Source: Sphingomonas sp.
GTDB lineage: Bacteria; Pseudomonadota; Alphaproteobacteria; Sphingomonadales; Sphingomonadaceae
Reading direction: 5' to 3'
Assembly (NCBI GenBank): GCA_030824725.1
Contig: JAPJRE010000079.1
Location: 1-13,318, forward strand
DNA: 13,318 nt
How positions within the stretch are numbered: position 1 is the stretch's first letter; each line of letters starts with the position of its first letter. A program made the position numbers and the translations under genes. The notes under the pieces were generated by a model. That model did not search any database and had not been told where the DNA came from. It saw only the letters and a program-made list of their open reading frames with translations. Shown piece by piece: positions 1-5,629 of the stretch.

Positions 1-325
1 CAATCGCAGCGCGCGCATACGGGTCGATCTCGGAGGCCGTTACCCTGGCCGCACCCGCGCGCGCGGCGGCGATCCCGAGCAACCCCGATCCCGCGCCGAG
101 ATCCAGCACGCGGCGCCCCACCAGCTGCGCCGGATGGTCAAGAACGTACCGCGCCAGCGCCAGCCCGCCGCCCCACCAATAGGCCCAATAGGGCGCCGCA
201 TCGCCCAGCCGGCCCACGCCGCTTGCCGGCCCGGCCTTGTGCAGGCGCAGCTCGGGCACGCCAGGTACCGGCACGACCGGCAGATGCTCGCGGATGAACG
301 CGGCGACGTCGAGGTCCGCGCTCAC
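1..325 (-). CDS. Class I SAM-dependent methyltransferase, N-terminal part (runs off left edge)
   Basis: The visible 108 residues begin at a GTG whose last two bases are shared with the TGA of the upstream repressor gene (GTGA at 325-322), so translation is probably coupled. Residues about 49-60 hold an aromatic and glycine stretch (YWAYWWGGG), followed at 71-81 by the SAM-binding motif I (RRVLDLGAGSG) and at 95-101 by the acidic motif II region (VTASEID). This arrangement is typical of the METTL20/nicotinamide N-methyltransferase-like group that methylates protein lysines such as electron transfer flavoprotein beta or ribosomal protein L11. The substrate cannot be told from this fragment. The rest of the Rossmann domain lies outside the window. 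The family call is firm; the exact target is inference. Confidence 0.8.
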   Translation of the reverse strand, partial: MSADLDVAAFIREHLPVVPVPGVPELRLHKAGPASGVGRLGDAAPYWAYWWGGGLALARYVLDHPAQLVGRRVLDLGAGSGLLGIAAARAGAARVTASEIDPYARAAI

Positions 326-939
326 AGCGCGCGCCCGAGCCAGGCGACGCGCCCGATCAGCTGGAACCGTCCCGCGCGCGCCAGCCGCACCGGATAGGCG
401 GGACTGTCGCTCACCAGCTCGACGCCGCCCACCGCCGACCGCAGTCGCTTGACCAGCAGTTCGCCCTCCACCCGCAGCACGAAGATGCCGCGCGCATCGA
501 TCCGGCAGCGATCGCGATCGACCAGGATCTCGTCGCCATCGTTCAGCGTCGGCGCCATCGAATCGCCCGCCACGCGCACCATCGACGCCGCCTCCGGTCG
601 CACTCCCAGCTGGCGCAGCAGCAGCGGCGGGAAGGCGAAGGGCGCGTGCACCGTCTCGTCTTCCGCCCAGCCTCCGGGCCCCGCCGACGCGCCCAGATCG
701 ATCCGCGGGACCGTCACCAGTTCCGCCTGCGGTCGACCGCCCAGCAGCGTCTCGTCGACGCCCAGATATTCGGCCAACCGAGCGCGATCGCGCTCGGGCA
801 GTTCGCGCGGCGAACCGCGCATCAGATATTGCTGCAGATAGGCCGGATTGCGCCCGAGCACGCGCGACAGCGTGGCGAGACTTACCCGTCTCGCGGCCAC
901 CAGTTTCGCAAAATTTGCCCGTTGCACATCGGCTTCCAT
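322..939 (-). CDS. S24-family (LexA-like) transcriptional repressor with N-terminal helix-turn-helix
   Basis: This is a 205-residue protein. Residues about 8-62 form a helical DNA-binding domain (VSLATLSRVLGRNPAYLQQY). Residues about 75-200 form an S24 peptidase domain with the catalytic Ser127 in GDSMAPTL and the general-base Lys164 in LLVKRL. An Ala-Gly pair at about 86-87 (GASAGPGG) sits where such repressors self-cleave. I chose ATG at 939 because the mRNA carries GGAAAGAGGG directly upstream; an in-frame TTG at 975 would add 12 residues but has no such site. The family includes LexA and phage CI-like repressors that lose activity when RecA filaments trigger self-cleavage, so DNA damage or another stress is the likely signal. 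It overlaps the downstream methyltransferase by 4 bases. The upstream divergent region carries repeated motifs that may be its operator. Confidence 0.88.
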   Translation of the reverse strand: MEADVQRANFAKLVAARRVSLATLSRVLGRNPAYLQQYLMRGSPRELPERDRARLAEYLGVDETLLGGRPQAELVTVPRIDLGASAGPGGWAEDETVHAPFAFPPLLLRQLGVRPEAASMVRVAGDSMAPTLNDGDEILVDRDRCRIDARGIFVLRVEGELLVKRLRSAVGGVELVSDSPAYPVRLARAGRFQLIGRVAWLGRAL

Positions 940-945
940 ACCCTC

Positions 946-971
946 TTTCCTACACGCAGGATTTTTCCTAC
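946..971. promoter_or_regulatory. Candidate operator: direct repeat TTTCCTAC plus AGGA-N4-TCCT palindrome
   Basis: Between the divergent repressor and small-protein genes the 8-mer TTTCCTAC occurs at 946-953 and again at 964-971, 18 bases apart. The palindrome AGGA-TTTT-TCCT at 958-969 overlaps the second copy. The site lies just upstream of the chosen repressor ATG, where an autoregulatory operator is expected. The repeats are seen directly; protein binding is inference. Confidence 0.35.
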
Positions 972-1027
972 GCAAGGCTCAGATGAGAACATATCGTGAT
1001 CATCCGAGTCGAAGGAGGAGGACATGG

Positions 1028-1258
1028 GTGTCCTTGCATGGGGAAATCGAAGCGTTCCTGGAACGGACGCAGATGCCGGCGACGCGGTTCGGACGCTTGG
1101 CGGCGGGGGATCCGCGACTGGTCGGCGATCTGCGGCAGGGCCGCGTGCCGGGACCGGCGCTGACGGCCCGGCTGCGCGCGTTCCTCGCCGCCCCGCCGGC
1201 CTGGAGGCCCGGGCGGCGCGGCGGCGTGACGTCGGCGCGCGGCTCGAACGCGCGCTGA
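1028..1258 (+). CDS. Small HTH-like hypothetical protein
   Basis: The product is 76 residues if translated from GTG at 1028. The A/G-rich block at 1013-1022 (AGGAGGAGGA) gives a Shine-Dalgarno site 6 bases before this GTG. Residues 4-54 are coding-like: an amphipathic helix (EIEAFLERTQM), then FGRLAAGDPRLVGDLRQGR, then ALTARLRAFL. The pattern resembles a short XRE-type helix-turn-helix of the sort found as small solo proteins in sphingomonads. After about residue 56 the frame turns into Arg/Gly-rich sequence with rare codons, while the +1024 frame becomes coding-like, so the natural C-terminus may be lost or fused. It is divergent from the S24 repressor and could be under its control. Function unknown; the HTH assignment is tentative. 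Confidence 0.6.
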   Translation: MSLHGEIEAFLERTQMPATRFGRLAAGDPRLVGDLRQGRVPGPALTARLRAFLAAPPAWRPGRRGGVTSARGSNAR

Positions 1259-1296
1259 TTGCATCGGCTGCGGCGGCAGGCTGTGCCGCAAGCGTG

Positions 1297-1527
1297 ATGG
1301 AGGCGGCGTGGGTGCCCTGGGCGAGCGTGACCTTCACCGGCGCCCGGCACCGGCTGACACTGGACCTGGCGGAAGGCGCCGCGGCGACGGCGTGGCTGGC
1401 AGCGCTCCCGGAACTGGACCTGCCGCTCCCCGGCCATCTGGTCGCCGACATGGTGGCGGCGAGGGTAGAACCGCGCGACGGGCGGCTGCACGCCCTGCTG
1501 GAAGCCTTGACGGTCGAGGAGTGCTGA
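1297..1527 (+). CDS. Hypothetical protein (coding frame without a conventional start)
   Basis: From ATG 1297 this gives 76 residues, including WVPWASVTFTGARHRL, the segment LDLPLPGHLVADMVAARV, and a C-terminus ending LTVEEC. Composition and G/C-ending codons mark it as real coding sequence. The same frame already looks coding-like from about 1204 (LEARAARRRDVGARLERAL). However, between the ATG at 1024, which starts a shadow stretch, and the GTG/ATG at 1294/1297 there is no ATG, GTG or TTG. The choice is therefore an internal start without a visible ribosome site, a CTG start near 1201, or a frame change out of the preceding small gene. I recognise no enzyme motif; function unknown. The gene ends in a short inverted repeat shared with the convergent neighbour. 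Confidence 0.5.
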   Translation: MEAAWVPWASVTFTGARHRLTLDLAEGAAATAWLAALPELDLPLPGHLVADMVAARVEPRDGRLHALLEALTVEEC

Positions 1528-1538
1528 GCGGCGCTCAG
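1524..1538. terminator. Short inverted repeat spanning both convergent stop codons
   Basis: CTGAGC-GGC-GCTCAG forms a 6-base-pair perfect stem with a 3-base loop (symmetric centre at 1531). The TGA of the plus-strand gene (1525-1527) and the complement of the minus-strand stop (1535-1537) lie one in each arm. No T-run follows on either strand, so a Rho-independent terminator is doubtful; it may only slow polymerase or stabilise 3' ends. Confidence 0.3.
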
Positions 1539-2266
1539 GCCTGGCGTGCCAGGCTCCGCAGTGCGGCGAGCGCATCATCCAGGCCGCGATCGGTCCGCAG
1601 CCGCCCCCGCACCTGCGAGACCTGATTGCGGCGCACCACCCCGTGCTCCAGCCGATCGAGCAGCGCATGGACACTGGCGTCGGTTTCCGGGCGGACGAGG
1701 CGATCGGCCGCGTCGCGAGCGGACGACACGCGCGCGCCGGCGCTCGCGGCTCGCTCCCGCCGCGGCGGCACCGGCGGCGGCAGCGGGACGGCGGGGATCG
1801 CCAGCGGATCATAGGCGGCGAGCGGCTGGTCCAGGTCGGCCGGAAGGTTACGCCCGACGATGCCCGGCGCATCCGCCTGCCAGTCCGGCAGCTCGGCGCG
1901 GGGAAGCGCGCCGGCTTCGAGGATGGCACCCGGTGTGGACCAAGGTCGCGTCTCGGAGGCCGAATTAGCGCGCCGGATAATTGGTGTCGGCAGGGTATCG
2001 AGGACTGGCGACGGCACGGCGGCGCTGCCGGCGCGCTCGCCCCGACGGGCGAACAGCAAGCCGATCCCGGTCACGATGGCACCGGTGGCGAGGGCAGACA
2101 TGGGGCGCGCCAGATCAGCGAGAAGCGGCGGGGCCGTCGGGATCCCGAGCATCTCGTGGGAGACCGATAGAAAAGCGTCCTCCACCCCCGCCGGAAGGGC
2201 GAGGACGGCCAGCGCCGAAACGCCGCCCAGCAATAGGGCGGCAAGGGGAACGAGCGGCAGCTTCAT
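1535..2266 (-). CDS. Hypothetical membrane protein with two N-terminal TM helices
   Basis: This is a 243-residue protein of no family I recognise. Starting at ATG 2266 (GGGTGA upstream on the mRNA), residues 3-25 form a hydrophobic segment (signal anchor or TM1). A second hydrophobic segment covers about 62-79 and ends in Arg-Arg (LLFARRGERAG). The rest is a long Pro/Ala-rich linker, including a proline cluster (PAVPLPPPVPPRR) near residue 160. A compact charged C-terminal region follows (about 190-243: SVHALLDRLEHGVVRRNQ), predicted helical. The layout suggests an inner-membrane anchor with a cytoplasmic helical tail. An in-frame ATG at 2293 would extend it by 9 residues. It converges with the small hypothetical genes to the left. 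Confidence 0.65.
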   Translation of the reverse strand: MKLPLVPLAALLLGGVSALAVLALPAGVEDAFLSVSHEMLGIPTAPPLLADLARPMSALATGAIVTGIGLLFARRGERAGSAAVPSPVLDTLPTPIIRRANSASETRPWSTPGAILEAGALPRAELPDWQADAPGIVGRNLPADLDQPLAAYDPLAIPAVPLPPPVPPRRERAASAGARVSSARDAADRLVRPETDASVHALLDRLEHGVVRRNQVSQVRGRLRTDRGLDDALAALRSLARQA

Positions 2267-2300
2267 GCATTCACCCGGTACGTGTGCGACCACGTGGCTC

Positions 2301-3045
2301 TCATGCCATCTTTATGGCAAGGTTTTCATACAAACCGGAATATACTGCAACATTTACACGCCAGTTACGCTTTGCCTCAATATGGGCATGTGCGAAAGTT
2401 CTACGCGCATCCCATTGATCGCGCATGTCAAAAAGATTTGCAAGGGCCTGCGCGAGCGCGTCCGGGGCATCTGCCGGAAACAAGGTGCCGGTGATGCCTC
2501 CTCGATCAGTTCGCAGTGCCGCCCACGTCGGAGGCCGCGACGAGCCGCCGCTGCGCCATCGCCTCCAGCGGCTTGAGCGGCGCTATGAGGTCGGTCAGCC
2601 GCATTTTCTTGCGCGGATAGACCAGCACGTCGATCAGGCTGTAATAGCGTTCGACCGCCTCGTGGGGCACGCGGCCGAGAAACCGGATGCGATCCGCGAC
2701 CGGAGACAGCGCCGCCTGCACCCGCAGCGCCGGCGAATGCGCATGGAGCACATCGGGCTGGAAGCGCTTCACCACCTGGCGAATACGGCGGTCAAAGGCA
2801 TCGATCTCGCGCCATTCGCGCAGGCCGGGAAGCGCGGCGCCGGTCGGCCTGGTGCGGAAGAAGCGCAGGCCGTCGATCGCCTCCTCGCCTGCCAGCGCAA
2901 GGCCGTGCCGCGGTCCGGTGACCGCCGCGACCTCCCAGCCGCGCGCCAGCTCCGCCTTCAGGATCGCCCGGGTCCGGAATGCATGGCCGCTGTGGAGCGG
3001 CAGGCCATGATCCAGGAGGTGCAGGACGGGCATGGAGAGCTGCAT
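2301..3045 (-). pseudogene. Exosortase A-associated glycosyltransferase (GT4, Daro_2409-like), internally deleted and frameshifted
   Basis: The N-terminus matches the PEP-CTERM/exosortase A-associated glycosyltransferase family: LHLLDHGLPLHSGHAFRTR, then AILKAELARGWEVAAVTGPR and DVLHAHSPAL. Directly after HSPAL the protein jumps to VADRIRFLGRVPHEAVERYY and then to YPRKKMRLTDLIAPLKPLEAM and RRLVAASDVGG. These belong to the C-terminal nucleotide-sugar domain, so the acceptor-domain end, linker and early donor domain (roughly 150-200 residues of a protein near 400) are missing in frame. At about 2517-2520 and 2496-2499 one base is lacking each time; restoring both gives ELIEEGITGTLFPADAPDAL and continues to a stop at 2301. 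The product would add sugar to an exopolysaccharide repeat unit; this copy should be inactive. It is divergent from the ligase genes of the same pathway. Confidence 0.85.
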
Positions 3046-3115
3046 GCCACGCCGCGCTTAACGGCGCGTCGACTGCGCCTGCGCTAGGGAGAGGGGGTAA
3101 GGAACGGCCCGCCCG

Positions 3116-3259
3116 ATGATCGACAATTTCTCGCTTGCGCTCACCCATGGGCTGATGCTGCTGGCGGCCTTCCTGCTGCTCCGCCGCCCGGACCTTGATC
3201 GCGAGGACGCCGCACCCAGGGAAAAGAAGCGCGGGCGCTGGGGCAAGCGCGGTGCGTGA
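3116..3259 (+). CDS. Small (47 aa) protein preceding the exosortase A-associated ligase
   Basis: The frame opens at ATG 3116, and an in-frame TAA at 3098 excludes a longer form. Residues about 4-23 are hydrophobic (FSLALTHGLMLLAAFLLLRR) and read as one membrane segment. The tail is charged: PDLDREDAAPREKK, then an Arg/Lys-Trp cluster (RGRWGKRGA). Its TGA overlaps the start of the ligase gene by 8 bases, so the two are probably translationally coupled. A short protein at this place between the divergent glycosyltransferase and the ligase fits my memory of sphingomonad exosortase loci, but I know no assigned function. It is intact although its neighbours are broken. It is too short for ordinary ORF cut-offs. 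Confidence 0.6.
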   Translation: MIDNFSLALTHGLMLLAAFLLLRRPDLDREDAAPREKKRGRWGKRGA

Positions 3260-4587
3260 CTATGTCTTCGTCCTGTTCCTGGCGGCGTTCTTCGGCACCG
3301 GCTGTCGCAAGCCGTTCCTGTTCGTGCTGGTCTATGCCTATAGCGACATCTTCGCCCCCAGCGGCTGACCTATCTGCTGCTCAATGCGCTGCCGATCTCG
3401 GCAATGGCGGCGGCGCTGGCACTGGGCGGATTCCGGCTGTTCGACGACAAGCGCGACGTGCGCTTGGCGCCGCGCGAGCTGCTGATCGGCTATTGCTGGT
3501 TTACCACGCTCCACGCCGATTTCCGCGTGGAAACCAAGGACAAATGGGACTGGTGTGGAAGGCGCTCGCCTTCGCCGCCTTCCTGCCGCTAACGCTACGC
3601 ACCCGGCTGCGGATCGAGGCGCTGCTGCTGTTCATGGTGCTGTCGGCGAGCTCGATCAACATCGTCGGCGCGATCAAGATCATCTTGTCGGGCGGCGGCT
3701 ATGGCGAGCTGAACCTGATGGTCTCGAACAATTCGGGGCTGTACGAGGGCAGCACCATCTCCACCGTCGCCATCGCGATCCTGCCGCTGATCCTGTGGTT
3801 GACCCGCCACGGCACGATCTTCGCGCCCGACTGGCGGATGAAAGTCTTGGCCTATGCGCTTTGCTTCGCCTGCCTGCTGATCGCGATTGGCACCTCGACC
3901 CGCACCGGGCAGCTCTGCATCGGACTGGTGGCGCTGCTGATGCTGCGAGATTCCCAGCGGAAGCTGCTCTATCTCGGTTGCGTGGCGGCGATGGGGCTCG
4001 CCGCCCTGCCCTTCCTGCCCTTCCCCTTCACCGAGCGGATGGGCAGGATCAAGACCTATCAGGGCGACGCCTCCGCCTCGACCCGCCTCGCCGTGTGGCA
4101 ATGGACGATGGACTATGCCCGCGAGCATCCACTGGGCGGCGGGTTCGAGGCCTATCGCCAGAACCAGATCCGCTACGAGAAGGTCGTGGTGGAGGACCAG
4201 GGCGGCGTCGCGGTGGTCGATCGCTCGCTAGAGGTTGACAAGGCCCGCGCCTATCACAGCGCCTATTTCGAGATGCTGTGCGAGCAGGGCTATCCGGGCC
4301 TGGCGCTGCGGCTGCTCATCAACCTCGCCGGGCTGTTTCGTATGGAGGTGCTGCGTCGCCGCTATGCCCGCGCCCAGGGCGATCAAGCCTGGATCGCGCC
4401 CCTCGCCGCCGCGCTCCAGAACGGGCACATCGTCTATCTGCTGGGCGCGGCGTTCGTGGCGATCGCCTTCCAGTCCTTTATCTACATGCTGATCGGCGCG
4501 CAGATCGGGCTCGACACCTATTGCGCCCGCAAGCGCGCCGCCGCGAATTGGCGGCCACTGCGCAAGGCGCGCCCGGTCGCGGTATGA
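3252..4587 (+). pseudogene. Putative O-glycosylation ligase, exosortase A-associated (Wzy/WaaL-like, DUF5935 N-terminus), two frameshifts
   Basis: Translation starts at GTG 3252 (VRDYVFVLFLAAFFGTG, then RKPFLFVLVYAYSDIFAPS) and breaks at a run of five C (3355-3359). One extra C would continue in frame with QRLTYLLLNALPISAMAAAL. That frame runs through GGFRLFDDKRDVRLAPREL and ETKDKWDW, then breaks near 3553, where GG replaces an expected GGG. The last frame carries VWKALAFAAFLPLTLRTRLR, NNSGLYEG and RTGQLCIGL. Further on come the O-antigen ligase core (ASTRLAVWQWTMDYAREHPL with GGGFEAY), then AYHSAYFEMLCEQGYPGL and several TM helices, ending at 4587. Repaired, it is about 445 residues, the family's normal length. 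The role would be polymerising or transferring glycan at the inner membrane. As read, no functional full-length protein is made. Sequencing error is an alternative. Confidence 0.85.
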
Positions 4588-5009
4588 GCGGGCGGGCAGA
4601 GCTCCGTGCGCTTACCTCCGCGCGCGGCGTCGCGGCATGGTGGGTGGTGCTCTACCATCTGCGTGGCGCGCTCGCGGCCCCGCCCCTTAAGGTCGAGGCC
4701 GTCCTCGCCAAGGGTTATCTCGCCGTCGACTTCTTCTTCCTGCTCTCGGGCTTCGTGCTGGCGCTGCGCCATGGCGAGCGGCTGCGCGGCGGCGGCATTG
4801 CCGTGGTGCCCGACTTCCTGCGCCGACGGGTCGCGCGGATATGGCCACTGCACGCGGTCTTGCTCGGCTTTGCGCTCCTGCTGCTGGTCCTTGCGGCGTC
4901 GGTGGCGCTCCACCGGCTGGTGGAGCGCCCCGCGCAGCGCTGGATCAACCGGCTCGGGTTCAGGCCGCGGCGGTCACGTCTTCCAGCGCGGCGATCACCG
5001 CGCGGTTGA
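4584..5009 (+). pseudogene. Acyltransferase family 3 (OafA-like), internal deletion
   Basis: The frame starts with an ATGA overlap on the ligase stop. Residues 7-27 are the family's first helix with the conserved His (RALTSARGVAAWWVVLYHLR). They are followed by GYLAVDFFFLLSGFVLALRH (44-63) and RRRVARIWPLHAVLL (80-94). Around residues 97-106 the sequence switches to what looks like the last helix and C-terminus (VALHRLVERPAQRWINRLG). Members have about 350-400 residues and ten TM helices; this one has 141, so most central helices are gone. The natural stop also seems lost, because the frame runs on with Arg/Pro-rich sequence for about 50 bases across the 3' end of the convergent pfpI gene. It would have O-acylated the exopolysaccharide; it should be inactive now. 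Confidence 0.75.
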
Positions 5010-5511
5010 ACGCGGGGATATCGTCGGGCTTGCGGCTGGTTATCAGGTTGCCGTCGCTCACCACTTCCTCGTCGACCACATCGGCGCCGGCATTGGCGAG
5101 ATCGGTGCGGATCGACGGCCAGCTGGTCAGCCGGCGACCGGCAACCACATCGGCCTCGGCGAGCAGCCAGGGCGCGTGGCAGATCGCCGCGACCAGCCGC
5201 TTCGAATCCATGAAGCTGCGGGCGATCTCGACCGCCTTCTCGTTCATCCGCAGCTTGTCCGGATTGCCGACCCCGCCCGGCAGCACCAACGCATCGAACT
5301 GATCGAATTCCACCTGATCGAGCGTCGTGTCCGGCGTGATGCTCTTGCCCTTCTCGCCGCCGCTTTCGCCGGTGATCGGATCGGTCTTGATCGAGGCAAG
5401 CGTCACCTGCGCGCCGGCGTCGAGCAGCGCCTGGCGCGGCTCGAACAGTTCCGATTCCTCGAAGCCGTCGGTGGCGAGCATCAGCACGCGCGCATTCTGC
5501 AGATTGGCCAT
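4960..5511 (-). CDS. DJ-1/PfpI family protein (type 1 glutamine amidotransferase-like; protein/nucleotide deglycase or protease)
   Basis: This is a 183-residue cytosolic protein with the DJ-1/PfpI fold: VLMLATDGFEESEL at 9-22 carries the conserved Glu of the active site, LVLPGG at 75-80 forms the oxyanion turn, and AAICHAPW at 108-115 places the nucleophile Cys111 next to His112. Members (YhbO, PfpI) remove glycation damage or act as stress chaperones/proteases; the precise activity is debated for the family. Start chosen at ATG 5511, since AAAGGA lies 7 bases upstream on the mRNA; an ATG at 5529 would add six residues. The upstream region shares a GTTCCGGAAC palindrome with the topoisomerase gene and gives GGAAC-N17-GGTT in this direction, a near match to a general-stress promoter. 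Its 3' end is overlapped by the acyltransferase remnant. Confidence 0.92.
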   Translation of the reverse strand: MANLQNARVLMLATDGFEESELFEPRQALLDAGAQVTLASIKTDPITGESGGEKGKSITPDTTLDQVEFDQFDALVLPGGVGNPDKLRMNEKAVEIARSFMDSKRLVAAICHAPWLLAEADVVAGRRLTSWPSIRTDLANAGADVVDEEVVSDGNLITSRKPDDIPAFNRAVIAALEDVTAAA

Positions 5512-5549
5512 GGGGACATCCTTTCCCATCGTTCGGAATATGCCGGGCT

Positions 5550-5601
5550 AACCCGGAGCCCCCTTTCCTTGTTCCGGAACGATTTGTTGCTGCGGCGCAT
5601 T
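5550..5601. promoter_or_regulatory. Divergent EcfG-like stress promoters sharing palindrome GTTCCGGAAC
   Basis: A perfect 10-base palindrome at 5571-5580 presents the EcfG -35 element GGAAC on both strands. Toward the topoisomerase gene it reads GGAAC (5576-5580), 17 bases, CATT (5598-5601), with the ATG 28 bases on. Toward pfpI it reads GGAAC (5575-5571), 17 bases, GGTT (5553-5550), with the ATG about 38 bases on. Each -10 differs from the CGTT consensus by one base. The motif is observed; sigma-factor use is inference from the alphaproteobacterial consensus. Confidence 0.5.
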
Positions 5602-5629
5602 TCCCTGGGCTCTGCCCCAAGGAATCGTG

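Noticed and set aside
1059..1090. GGAAC inside the small HTH-like gene as another EcfG promoter
   Set aside because: No CGTT at 16-18 bases, and it is within coding sequence.
2304..2319. TGCCAT-CTTT-ATGGCA hairpin followed by TTTT on the plus strand, as a terminator
   Set aside because: No plus-strand gene ends before it, the stem is only 6 bp with half A/T pairs, and it lies inside the 3' end of the glycosyltransferase remnant.
3256..3550. Reading the ligase as one intact plus-strand gene from 3256
   Set aside because: The first ~98 codons of that frame are Ser/Arg/Ala-rich shadow; conserved ligase residues lie in the two other frames there.
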